Shown: positions 49,189 through 60,212, counted from the stretch's first letter. The stretch is DNA of 64,000 nt from Opisthocomus hoazin (GCF_030867145.1 NC_134454.1:48667830-48731829); one strand, 5' to 3'. Made by a program: numbers and translations. The notes: generated by a model not told the origin, from the letters alone.

Positions 49189-49385
49189 CTGTGTTGGTGA
49201 CCTCTGATATCTCCAGTTTCTTATCCTCCATATATGCTATCTCTGTCAGATTTTTGGTGCAATTACAGACTCTTAATAATCTATAATAAAGACCTTCAAG
49301 CCTGTTTAATTCTCTTGCAAAGAGAACATTTAAACCCAAATGGTCAGTCAACATTTTTCCTTCTCTGATTCTTTCTCTCTGCACT
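49189..49385 (-). other. Possible orphan coding exon, minus strand
   Basis: On the minus strand a pyrimidine-rich acceptor (TCATTTTTCTTTCTAG, AG at 49387-49386) precedes 197 bases with 65 complete codons and no stop, followed by a donor CACAG/GTAAATAA (GT at 49188-49187). The acceptor falls in phase 2 and the donor in phase 1. The peptide includes LNRLEGLYYRLLRVC and TKNLTEIAYMEDKK, with heptad-like Leu spacing and few low-complexity residues. I do not recognise the protein, and no partner exon is visible nearby. It may be one exon of a long spliced gene, a relic exon, or chance. Confidence 0.3.
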
Positions 49386-52300
49386 CTAGAAAGAAAAATG
49401 AGTGTGTCTAGTTCTTTGTACGAAATCACTGGTAAACAGTGTTGAATCAGGGATTTTTTTTTTCCTCTAGCAAACTTTCAAACTAGGAAGATGAAAACTG
49501 TCAAACCCTAGTGCATGCTGAGGAGTTTGCTTGATAAAGAAAATGATGTTTAGGACACTATCCAGTGGAAGCAATAGTATGCTGTTTTTGTGGTGATATT
49601 TGTGAATGAGGTAGGACAAAAATCCTGACTTTTAAACCTCTGGGATATGTCAAAACCTTCCCAGCCAAATGGCTATGTTTGAGCAAAGAAAGAGAAAGCA
49701 TAGCAGGCTGGATGTCCCCTTGTAAGACCTCCAGGTGCCCGAAATGACAGAGCATAGCACTGTGAAAGAAGCTGGGTAACAAACACCTCACTGCTTCCTC
49801 ACACCTTGGCCGAGGCTCCGACTCCTGAGGATACCCATGAGGGCAGTCACCTTAGCTGGTTCTTCATCTTTGAAGCTAGTACTTGTGTGTTTCCCAGCCT
49901 CGCCCAGGAATGCATGTTTCCTGTGTCCCCTTCTCTTATTCCCCGTTCCCAGGAGGGCTGGGGATCCCCAGGGTGCCAACGCTGCTGCCCACTGCCTTGG
50001 TGTCATCCTCAAGCGCTTCAATACACTCTTGGTTTCTGTTGCCCGTAAAAGGGGAGTGACAAGGAGAGAGCGGCAGTGCCCACCCCTCCCAGAGGTCCAC
50101 AAAGTGGGACCACCGGTCTGTGTCAGAAGCAGGAGTCTTCCCTGGGTCAAATGTCCCCTGTGAGGCTGGAGCCACAGCAGGAGGTGATTCTGTAATTATA
50201 GTCTTCTTCCCAGACGCCTTTCCTGATGGACCAGTTAACTAAATTTCTTGTTTGTCAGTAAGTCTTCCTGTTGGATGGTGTGACAGGGCTATACGTTATT
50301 AGAAATTGACAACAGATTATTTCAGTGGCCTTTTCCTGAGAGGTAACTGTGAAGTAAAATAAAAAAAAAGTGATTTGGGATTCTCTGAAGCGACACGTAT
50401 TAACTTTAGATAAGATGTAACGGCATAAGATGTCTTATACTAAGAAGCTTCCAAAGAACGAATTTTCTTTTCTGAAGGCTATGAAACAGTGAAGAAGAAA
50501 TGAATTTTCTGGGGATAAATTACCTGCAGAACTGAAGAATCACCGATGCAGCATTTCTTTATTGGGCTAGTTTATGAAATTCTTGTGCCCTGTCACCTGC
50601 TGATGGTGACAGATCTATCAGCTATCTGAGATATCTGGGGAACAGGTGGGATTCAGAATGAGGTCATTCACACTTGCAGATTTCTAAAGAGACTGCATTG
50701 ATGTTCGTCAGTCAAAATGTAAAGGGGAGAAGGGGATTCCTTGTTATACGGGGTTTTTTAAAGATTTTTACTTAACCTAAGCAAAACAAAAATTCAGTCC
50801 AGTAGAATCTGAAATAAAATGGACTTGACAGAAATTATTTTCGCAACATGAGCCAAAGCATTTTCTTATATGTTTTATTACTTTTTAGAAATAAAAAAAA
50901 AAAAGCACTGCAATGAAAATATGAAAATACCATGTATGGATCATTTGTATCATCTAAAGAACATCAAGTGAAATATTTGGCACATGAACAATCTCTCTTT
51001 GCAGGTGAATTTAAAGCAGCTGAAATATTTTCGATAAACATGAAATAATTTTTTCCAACAAAAGGACTGTTAGATCCAGTATACCCCTCATTTCCAATTA
51101 CATTACGCCCATTGACGGCCCAGTCAGTAACAACAACTCAAGGCGAACACTTGTTAGAGCCGGTGGGACCCTCACCAGAGCAAGAAGCGGAAGGCTGATC
51201 CCCTAGGATAGAGGAGGGTTGTAACAATGGTGCTGTGCTGAAAGACCTTCCTGAAGGAAGGAAAAAGAAAAGCCAAACATGAGAAAGCCTCCAGGTAGTT
51301 CTTGTAATTAGAGACAAATTCAGTATCATTTTCCAAATCAAAGAAATAATTACCTTCATTGTTTCATTTGGAATGCTGAAAAAAACCCAGAAGAGGCTGT
51401 TTTTCGCCAAGCTCCCTGGGTGTGCTGGGGGATGTGCATTACCTACCTAGCTAGCCTGGCTGGAACTACAGCTAAACCACAGCCGAGTCACCTGCTAGTC
51501 ACAGTGCAGGAAAAGAAAGCTCCCACAGAAACAGCAGTCCACAGGTCAGGTGCATGCAGACTAGCTATAGGTACCGTGCCGTGTCGTTTGTCCTGCCCAT
51601 GTCTTCCCCTCACCCTTTCGTGCAATGTTATAAACACACAGCACAGGCTTCGGTCTTTGGAAGAGGTTCAAGTCTGGGAAGGCTGGTGGTAGCTCTGGTG
51701 GAATCACAGCGTTACTCCCTACCCCAGGGAGTAACACTGCCCTTGACATCTACTCCACAAAGAACAAGTGTGCCTGGTTTCCTGCCTTAAATCACCTGAT
51801 ACCATCTGACTTGAACTGCCATACAGGTATATAGTTGTTTTGAGGAAGAGTTTACATCAGAATACATGAAATTCGTGTTATATAGCATTCGTTTTTATTT
51901 AACATGTGCATTATATACTCAGCATATACTGAGGAAGGATTGCTGGTTTTGTCAGTGTCTGTCAATAGAGTTACACTGTCATGGAAGCAGAACAGTGAGG
52001 AGACCGTCAGTCTTGTGAAACAATGTGCCACTGTGCTGATCAGCTCTTGTTATTCCTACGAGTTCTCAGCTGTGGCAGTGGGAACTGCTGGCCCACAGAA
52101 GGAGCTGCTGCTATACCTCCAATGATTTAGATAAGAGAGCACTTTCGAGGGAGTCTTCCGATCACTCCTGCTTAGCACATGATGTTTCAGAACACTGGCT
52201 GGTTTCAGGGCACACAAACTGCATTCCTTTATGGTTAAACTGGAAGGCACACCTTAACAGCACATGGATTGTATTCCTACTGCTAATGGACACTTAGCAC

Positions 52301-54502
52301 AAAACCAGATCAGAGCTAGTCCAAGATAAAACTCCTGAAACACATCTGGTGTGAGTGTTGGCTCCTATTGTGCTCCAGAAGTTGTTTATGTGAAAGTGGG
52401 TTTTACCATCTGCCCAAACAACACTAGATGACAGATCACATAGAGACTACATTAACGCAGTCACTCCAGCCTTAGCTTCTACCTGTGGAGCTGCATCCAC
52501 CCAGTACATGTACTGGATATGAAGTAAAATGGACTGGAGTAGGTGCAATGTGGTAAGTAAAGGCTGCTGGCACTCCTGCCCTTGGGTAATCAGACACTTC
52601 GCGCGGTAGGTGAGAGCAGATGCAAGCATTGAGGCTGAAAAGTGAATCAAAACAAAGCAGTGGCATATGATAATCCACTTACTAGGTACACAGAGGCCAG
52701 GTTCGCTGATGTGCTTTAGACCGTTACCTGATGAATGCGTGAGTTTCCATACTTCTGCCCTTTGCAGTGTCAGAGTTAACACTGTATCCACACATGGTGA
52801 TTGTAGATCATACTTGGTAAGACCATATTTACATACCCTATATTTTTTCTAAGAAGATTCTCGAATGGTTTCCCATGTCTAAATGACCTTGTGATGTGCC
52901 AGATGTGCTCAGCTCCTACCATCTCAGACTGTTCCTCTGTGTGGCTTTACTTGCTCTTTTGGCCCTGAGTTCACTTACAGGCTGCACACAGTAACAGCTT
53001 AATGTTAGCAATCAGACAATAAAAGCAAGGATAAGCAGTTGAACCTGCTGTTGGATTGACATATCAGCCCACCAGCTGATTAGCTCCTTTTCGCTTGTGG
53101 AAACCGAAATGTTGATCTTTTAGCAAAGTTTTTATGAGAATACGGCTCTACATTCCCTAGCAGCAGATAGGAGCTGGTTGGATACGTATCCTCTGCTGAA
53201 GAGCACAGCAAAGAGAACCTCCTTGTCCACCAGCAATGATTTGAAAACATCAATTGTTTTCCTAAGCTAGCATTTCCTTTTTGTTAAGACATGCCAGTCG
53301 TGTTAGAAAGTGCTCTCTGTAACCTATGATTTAAAAATGTGGAGACTTGACTTTCAAATGAAGAGCTTGTTATTACAATCCTATTGTTAGCCACAAGTGG
53401 CACTATTAAAGAGATACTGTTGTGTATTTTGGCTTTGTTAATAAATCTAAACCCTGCCTCTGATGTTGTGTGGTGACGAAAAGTATACAAAAACTGGAAA
53501 TACAAATACACTAATGTATATGTTCCTCGAAGGACTTGCATCTTTTGCAGACACAGGATGTCTTATGCACTGCAGTCGTCGTTACTTCAGTATGAATAGA
53601 ATTCATTATGGTAAAAAAAAAAAGGTGCTATTTTTACTCAGTAGTTTTCTTTAAAGGTTAAATTTCAGCAGCTTATTCTTGTGGAGATTGATATTTTCGT
53701 CAAAGTGTTACAAACATTTTAGTACAAAGCCACACTTTCACCACAAGCAAAATAAATCGCTACTGAACCTTCCTTTCATCACCAAAACAAACGAATAAGC
53801 AAGGAAACAAACAAAACTTTACAAATAGCAAAATTTTAGGACTGTGAAGTGACATGGAATAAAAATGCAGAGTGGTTAAACCGGTATGTTAATTTCTTTT
53901 CTTACTTTGTGCTTAATGTTGTTTGAAATATAGTACTATGTAGGCATGATTTACACGTAGAGTTAGGAATGTGCTCACATGCTACTGTTCTTTATGTCCA
54001 GCTTTTGGCCTTGGCAAAAGCATCTGCTTCACATGGCGGAAAATTGGAATCAAATTGACTTGGTTTAAATTAGTTCATTATGTGCTAAGTAGTGGTTTGG
54101 AGCTGTGGGTGTCATTATTCAAATGTTTTTCTTGTCTATAGAAAACTAGGAAATTACCTAAAGTAAAGGTGGAAAATACTAACTAATGCCAACAACACTT
54201 GAAAAGAAAGGCTGGAGGTGTTGGGTCCTCACTACATGAATCATGTCGGATTATTAGCTCTCTGTCCTGAGGTACACCTGTAATGGAGGGGTTTTGATGA
54301 GAAATAGATCTAAAAAATATGTCAGTGATAAATTAGAATATAAGCTGTGCTTCATATAACCACAAAATTTAACAAACACTGTTAGCTCCACAGAAGATTG
54401 GAAGTGAAGCCCACTGATTTCTTGGGACTCATGAAGAAACTCAAGTAAAAGGGACATTCCTGAAGGAAATACTTATCATAGTCAGCATTCTGGTAGTTCT
54501 GC

Positions 54503-54908
54503 TGTCCTGGGTTTGGCCAGGACAGGGTTAATTTTCACCGGACTCCAGGAAGGGGCACAGCCAGGGGGTGGGGGCTGACCCCACCTGACCAAACAGAGCC
54601 CGGTATTCCATACCATGTGACGTCACGCTGGGTTCCGGTGGGGGGGGCGGGGCGGTGGGAACTCACTCTCGGGGCTCAGGAGCGTGCGGCGCCGGTGCGG
54701 TCTGAGAGAGAGGGTCTGTTTTTTGTCGTGTTTTCTCCTTATCTGTATCGTTGTTGTTACTGTTCCCTCTGTTTGCTGTTCTGTTAAACTGCCCTTATCC
54801 CGACCCACCAGTTTCTGCCTGTTTTCTTTCCATTCTCCTCCGCACCACGGCGGGGGGAGGGGCGGCCGCGTGGCGCTTTTGTTGCCGGCGGCAGCCGAAA
54901 CCAAAACA
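54503..54908 (+). repeat. 5' LTR of the ERV-L-like element
   Basis: 406 bp, from TGTCCTGGGTTTGG to CCAAAACA. It is GC-rich with a G-run and no obvious TATA box. A perfect CRE palindrome TGACGTCA sits at 54618-54625. The start resembles the two solo LTRs of the window, while the middle and end are distinct, so it is another subfamily. Confidence 0.95.
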
Positions 54909-54914
54909 TTAATT

Positions 54915-54933
54915 TGGCGCCCAAGCGTGGGGC
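54915..54933 (+). other. Primer-binding site, lysine-tRNA-like
   Basis: TGGCGCCCAAGCGTGGGGC begins six bases after the LTR terminal CA. As I recall it, the complement of the tRNA-Lys (CUU type) 3' end is TGGCGCCCAACGTGGGGC, so this site matches except for one extra base in the middle. The TGGCGCC start is certain; the tRNA assignment is probable. Confidence 0.6.
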
Positions 54934-55042
54934 GGGGATAACGGCAGGGCTGAGCAGCGGGTGTTAAAACTGCTTTCTTAGATTTTTGTTAAAATTTTGT
55001 TATAGGCATTTTGCTGTGTTAGTTAAACAGTCGCCGGTAAAA

Positions 55043-57043
55043 ATGTTTCTGTCTTTGATCAGATGGCTGTGGTTTTTGAATCCGTATTTGCTGTACTTGT
55101 TCCCTGTGGTGCTATTCATCGTCATGGGGAAAAGGATCAGGATTATGATTTTACTGTACTGTACGATATCGACTTATGATATGATAACGTCAATGTGTAT
55201 GAAATTAGTCTTGTATTTGCATGCGGCACTGCGGTCATTTCCGTACCTCGGATCCTATGTCTTGGAATTTGTTAATAATCAAACCCAATCTGTGGGGAAA
55301 ACCGAAGGGGATACCTTCCCCCACTCTTTCGCCCCCCCTCTCTCCCTCAGGCTGGTCCTAACGGCTTTTGAGAATTTCGAGTACCCGTGGGATGCTCAGG
55401 CCAGCACTCTCCTTTTGTTCTGCCTCTTGAATGGGTTTCAGCTTTTGTTTAGGGTTAAACAAGTAGTTAAGAACATCGTGCAGAGACCTGCCCATGGGCC
55501 GGATAGCTGTGAGTGGCTGGGTGTGTGGGACAGCATGGGAAAGTACCTAGGGCAGTGGACAGCCCCGATGTTTTTTAAACTCACCCCTGAACACGTGCAG
55601 GGTCCGGACAAACTAGTAAAATATCTGCAAAAAGTGTGCTGCCACCCTGGGAACTCCAGAGAGACACAAATCACTGCAACGTGCTGGTGTCTGGCCCACG
55701 CCTACCGAGCCCTGTTCAACACTGTTCAGTGCCTTAAAGGGGAAGGGGGGGGAAACGAAGCGGCAGGCACTGCGGCTGGCGCTGCCCCCCCAGCCGGCCC
55801 TGCAGCCCCTCCAGCCCAGCAGGCAGTCCCAGCCCCCCCGACCGGCACCACGGCTGCTGCAGCCACAGCTGCAGGGTCTGCCTCGATTTCCCCAGCGGGC
55901 ATAGCAGCTGCTCCAGCCCCAGCTCCAGCTGCAGGCACAGTGACTGAGCCCAATGACCAACCTGTGCCGGTAGCAGTTGCCCCCGTAAAACTAAAGAAAG
56001 ATGCAAAGAGAGCAGATCGCTCCGGGAGGGATGATGATGAGCCAGGGTCATCACGGGAGATAGAGACAGAGATCATCACCCGGTCCCTGTCCCTGGGCGA
56101 GCTGCGAGACATGCGGAAAGATTTCAGCCGCCACCCAGGAGAGCACGTTGCCACCTGGCTGCTTCGGTGCTGGGATAACGGGGCCAGCAGCTTGGAATTA
56201 GAGGGCAAGGAAGCCAAGCAGCTGGGATCCCTGGCCAGGAACGGGGGCATTGACAAGGCCATTGGGAAAAAGGAACAAGTCCTCAGCCTCTGGAGGAGAC
56301 TTCTGTCAGGCGTGAGGGAGAGGTACCCCTTCAGTGACGATTTTGTATGCTATCCTGGCAAGTGGACCAATATGGAAAGGGGTATTCAGTACTTGAGGGA
56401 ATTATCTGTGTGGGAGCTGGTTTACTGTGACACAGACGATGAGCAGGTACCCACAGACCCAGATGAACTCCAGTGCTCACAATCCATGTGGAGGAAGTTT
56501 GTGCGGAGCGCACCCTCCTCACATGCCAACTCACTGGCAGTTGTAAACTGGAAAGGTAAAGATGAACCAGCAGTGGATGAGGTGGCTGTCAGACTCCGCC
56601 AATATGAGGAAAGTCTCTCTTCCTCCCTTGTCTCATCTGTGAATAAATTGTCCCGACAGTTCCAGCAATTCAAGGAGGATATGTCCTACTCCCCACCTGT
56701 GCGGGCCCGCATCTCAGCTATTAGGGGCAAGCGTTTCTCTGCTCAGGAGAGAGAGTACAGAGGCTACACACCACGGGGCACCCTGTGGTTTTACCTGCGT
56801 GACCACGGAGAGGACATGAGGAAGTGGGATGGAAAACCCACCTCAAGTCTAGAGGCACGAGTGTGTGAGTTGCGAGGTAAAACAATCACAAAAGGGGATT
56901 CTGTTAGGAAAAATGCTGCTCCAGTTTCCAGAAGCCAGCTCTCCAGACCAGGTAGACAGTTTGACCTTGATTCCGATCCTCTGGAGGGGACCTCCAAGTC
57001 ATTTTTACAGCAGGTGAGCAGCAAATTCTCTGACGAGGATTAG
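55043..57043 (+). CDS. gag: Gag polyprotein of the ERV-L-like element
   Basis: The frame is open from 54986 (TTG), but the first ATG is at 55043, giving 666 residues to the TAG at 57041-57043. Residues 8-28 are strongly hydrophobic, with further hydrophobic stretches at about 33-45, 52-64 and 119-136. A Pro/Ala-rich linker spans about 235-312, followed by a basic/acidic patch. The capsid-like part starts near SLSLGELRDMRKDF (about 349) and runs to about 530. The C-terminal third is charged and has no CCHC zinc knuckle, as in ERV-L and spuma-related Gag proteins. No N-terminal glycine for myristoylation follows the Met. The gene is fully open although the LTRs have diverged, so either it is young enough or it has been kept. 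It assembles retroelement particles; it is not a host gene as far as can be seen. Confidence 0.88.
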   Translation: MFLSLIRWLWFLNPYLLYLFPVVLFIVMGKRIRIMILLYCTISTYDMITSMCMKLVLYLHAALRSFPYLGSYVLEFVNNQTQSVGKTEGDTFPHSFAPPLSLRLVLTAFENFEYPWDAQASTLLLFCLLNGFQLLFRVKQVVKNIVQRPAHGPDSCEWLGVWDSMGKYLGQWTAPMFFKLTPEHVQGPDKLVKYLQKVCCHPGNSRETQITATCWCLAHAYRALFNTVQCLKGEGGGNEAAGTAAGAAPPAGPAAPPAQQAVPAPPTGTTAAAATAAGSASISPAGIAAAPAPAPAAGTVTEPNDQPVPVAVAPVKLKKDAKRADRSGRDDDEPGSSREIETEIITRSLSLGELRDMRKDFSRHPGEHVATWLLRCWDNGASSLELEGKEAKQLGSLARNGGIDKAIGKKEQVLSLWRRLLSGVRERYPFSDDFVCYPGKWTNMERGIQYLRELSVWELVYCDTDDEQVPTDPDELQCSQSMWRKFVRSAPSSHANSLAVVNWKGKDEPAVDEVAVRLRQYEESLSSSLVSSVNKLSRQFQQFKEDMSYSPPVRARISAIRGKRFSAQEREYRGYTPRGTLWFYLRDHGEDMRKWDGKPTSSLEARVCELRGKTITKGDSVRKNAAPVSRSQLSRPGRQFDLDSDPLEGTSKSFLQQVSSKFSDED

Positions 57044-57071
57044 AGGGGCCCTGCCTCCAGCCAGGTGGAGG
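57041..57071 (+). promoter_or_regulatory. Gag stop codon with downstream hairpin (readthrough candidate)
   Basis: The only interruption between gag and the protease frame is UAG (57041-57043); both are in the same frame. Ten bases later CCTCCA (57054-57059) can pair with TGGAGG (57066-57071) across a 6-nt loop GCCAGG. Gammaretroviruses express Pol by readthrough of a UAG that precedes a structured RNA after a short spacer, so the arrangement is reminiscent. Not shown experimentally here. Confidence 0.45.
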
Positions 57072-58630
57072 AAAGGGACAACCGTGTTTATTGGACGGTG
57101 TGGATTCGGTGGCCTAGCACGTCAGATCCACAAGAGTATAAAGCTCTAGTGGACACTGGTGCACAGTGTACTTTAATGCCATCAGATTTCCAAGGGTCAG
57201 AGTCCATTTGCATTTCGGGAGTGACAGGGGGGTCCCAAGAGCTGAGTGTGCTGGAGGCTGAAGTGAGCCTCACTGGGCAGGACTGGCAGAAGCACCCCAT
57301 TGTAACTGGCCCCGAGGCTCCGTGCATCCTTGGGATAGACTATCTTAGGAGAGGCTATTTCAAGGACCCAAAGGGGTATCGGTGGGCTTTTGGCATAGCT
57401 GCTGTGGAGACGGAAGAAATTAAACAGCTGTCCATTTTGCCTGGTCTCTCAGAGGATCCTTCCGTTGTGGGGTTGCTGAGGGTTGAAGAACAACAGGTGC
57501 CAATCGCGACCACAACGGTGCACCGGCGACAGTATCGTACCAACCGAGACTCCCTTCTCCCCATTCATCAGCTGATCCACCAGCTGGAGAGTCAAGGAGT
57601 GATCAGCAAAACTCGCTCACCCTTTAATAGTCCCATATGGCCAGTAAGAAAATCTACTGGAGAGTGGAGACTGACAATAGACTACCGTGGCGTGAATGAA
57701 GTCACACCACCGCTGAGTTCTGCCGTGCCAGACATGCTAGAACTTCAATATCAGCTGGAGTCAAAGGCAGCCAAGTGGTATGCTACAATTGACATCGCTA
57801 ATGCATTCTTCTCCATCCCTTTGGCAGCAGAGTGCAGGCCACAGTTTGCTTTCACCTGGAGAGGCATCCAGTACACCTGGAATCGACTGCCCCAGGGGTG
57901 GAAACACAGTCCCACCATTTGCCATGGACTAATCCAGACTGCACTGGAAAAGGGTGAAGCTCCAGAACATCTGCAGTACATTGATGACATCATTGTATGG
58001 GGTGACACCGCGGAGGAAGTTTTTGAGAAAGGGGAGAAAATAGTTCAGATCCTTCTGAAAGCCGGTTTCGCCATTAAGCGAAGTAAAGTCAAGGGACCTG
58101 CGCAAGAGATCCAGTTTTTGGGAATAAAATGGCAGGATGGGCGCCGTCAAATCCCAATGGATGTCATCAACAAAATAGCAGCTATGTCTCCACCAACCAG
58201 CAAAAAGGAAGCACAGGCCTTCCTGGGTGTTGTGGGTTTTTGGAGGATGCACGTCCCAAATTACAGTCAGATTGTAAGTCCTCTGTACCACGTGACCCGG
58301 AAGAAGAATGATTTTGAATGGGGCCCTGAGCAACGACAGGCATTTGAGCAGATTAAACGGGAGATAGTTCATGCCGTAGCCCTCGGTCCAGTCCGGTCAG
58401 GGCAAGATGTTAAAAACGTGCTCTACACCGCAGCCGGGGAGAATGGCCCAACCTGGAGTCTCTGGCAGAAAGCACCAGGGGGACTCGAGGTCGACCCCTG
58501 GGGTTTTGGGGCCGGGGATACAAAGGATCCGAGGCCCGCTATACTCCCACTGAAAAAGAGATTCTGGCAGCATATGAAGGCGTTCGAGCTGCTTCAGAAG
58601 TGGTCGGCACTGAAGCACAGCTCCTCCTAG
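57044..58630 (+). pseudogene. pol: Pol part 1: aspartic protease and reverse transcriptase
   Basis: The frame is continuous with gag across the UAG. The protease active-site motif LVDTGA is at 57146-57163. Reverse transcriptase follows, with WRLTIDYRGVN, TIDIANAFFSI, LPQGWKHSP and the catalytic YIDD at 57977-57988 (Ile instead of the more common Met). The thumb/connection motif FEWGPEQ is near 58313-58333. Around 58470-58492 a net single-base change shifts the frame, so the last 40-50 codons to the stop at 58630 are out-of-frame noise. The protease and RT core are intact, but the polyprotein is broken before RNase H. Confidence 0.88.
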
Positions 58631-59520
58631 CTCCACGATTGCCGGTCCTGGGCTGGATGTTCAAAGAGAGGGTCCCCTCTACGCATCATGCCACCGATGC
58701 TACGTGGAGTAAGTGGGTCGCTCTGATCACCCAGCGCGCCCGAATGGGAAACCCCACTTGCCCAGGAATTCTGGAGGTAATCATGGACTGGCCAGAAGGC
58801 AAAGATTTTGGAGCATCGCCAGAGGAGGAGGTGACACGTGCTGAAGAGGCCCCACTGTATAACCAGCTGCCAGAAGATAAGAAACAGTATGCCCTGTTCA
58901 CGGATGGGTCCTGTCGCATTGTGGGGAAGCAGCGGAGGTGGAAGGCTGCTGTATGGAGCCCTACGCGACAAGTCGCGGAAACTGCCGAGGGAGAAGGTGA
59001 GTCCAGCCAGTTTGCAGAGGTGAAAGCCATCCAGCTGGCTTTAGACATTGCCAGTCGAGAGAAGTGGCCAGTGCTCTATCTTTACACTGACTCTTGGATG
59101 GTGGCCAATGCCTTGTGGGGGTGGCTGCAGCAATGGAAGAAGAACAACTGGCAGCGCAGAGGCAAACCTATCTGGGCTGCCCCATTGTGGCAAGATATTG
59201 CTGCCCGGCTAGAGCAGTTGGCTGTAAAAGTCCGTCACGTGGACGCCCACATCCCTAAGAGTCGGGCCACTGAAGAACATCAAAACAACCACCAGGTAGA
59301 TCAGGCTGCTAAGATTGAAGTGGCTCAGGTGGATCTGGACTGGCAACATAAGGGTGAACTGTTTATAGCTCGGTGGGCCCATGACACCTCAGGCCACCAA
59401 GGAAGAGACGCGACATACAGATGGGCTCGTGACCAAGGGGTGGACTTGACCATGGATACCATCGCACAGGTTATCCATGAATGTGACACATGCGCTGCAA
59501 TCAAGAAGCCAAGCGGGTAA
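58492..59520 (+). pseudogene. pol: Pol part 2: RT connection, RNase H and integrase zinc-binding domain
   Basis: In frame +1 relative to the preceding segment. It resumes at about 58492 with the RPLGFWG motif and runs through RNase H (TDGS, FAEVKA, YTDSW and NNHQVDQAA keep the four acidic residues) to the integrase HHCC finger (H...SGH at about 59380-59400, CDTC at about 59485). A second single-base change near 59505-59512 sends it into the TAA at 59518-59520. No own start is expected, since these are parts of one ancestral pol. Confidence 0.87.
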
Positions 59521-60212
59521 AGCCTCAGTGGTATGGAGGACGATGGCTAAAATGTAAATATGGGGAGGCTTGGCAGATTGACTACATCACACTGCCACAA
59601 ACCCGCCAAGGCAAGCGCTATATGCTCACAATGGTGGAGGCCACCACCGGATGGCTGGAAACCTACCCTGTGCCCCATGCCACCGCCCAGAATACCATCC
59701 TGGGCCTTGAAAAACAAGTCCTGTGGCGACATGGCACTCCCGAAAGAATTGAGTCGGACAACGGGACTCACTTTCGCAACAGCCTCATAGACACCTGGGC
59801 CAAAGAACACGGTATTGAGTGGGTGTATCACATCCCCTACCATGCACCAGCCTCGGGAAAGATCGAACGTTACAATGGGCTGCTAGAAACCACTTTGAGG
59901 GCAATGGGGGGTGGGACTTTCAAAAATTGGGATACCCATTTAGCAAAGGCCACCTGGTTGGTTAACACCAGAGGGTCCACCAACCGGGCTGGTCCTGCCC
60001 AGTCAAAACCTCAGGATAAAGTTCCTGTAGTGCACATGCGGAACATGTTAGGGAAGACAGTTTGGGTTAGTCCTGCCTCGGGCAAAGGCAAGCCCGTCCG
60101 GGGGATTGCTTTTGCTCAAGGACCTGGGTGTACCTGGTGGGTAATGCGGAAGGATGGGGAAGTCCGATGTGTACCTCATGGGGATTTGATTTTGGGCGAG
60201 AATAGTCCATAA
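59510..60212 (+). pseudogene. pol: Pol part 3: integrase core and C-terminal domain
   Basis: In the third frame, resuming with AKRVKPQWYGG after the second frameshift. The integrase catalytic triad is kept: Asp at 59580-59582 (WQIDY), Asp at 59757-59759 (ESDNGTHF) and Glu at 59865-59867 (KIERYNG). The end region (VWVSPASGKGKP, CTWWVMRKDG, PHGDLIL) forms the DNA-binding C-terminus. It inserts retroviral DNA in active relatives. Here it is disconnected from the rest of Pol. Confidence 0.9.

Larger units (their letters stand above)
44591..54502. other. Intergenic, no recognised gene
   Basis: Nearly 10 kb of single-copy DNA. Contains (AAT)6 at 46556-46573, slightly GC-richer parts at 45850-45990 and 49790-50170, and the exon-like segment at 49189-49385. 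Other frames (47303-48075, 49788-50175, 52447-52791) have no domain and differ in no visible way from chance frames. No known repeats identified. Confidence 0.55.
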
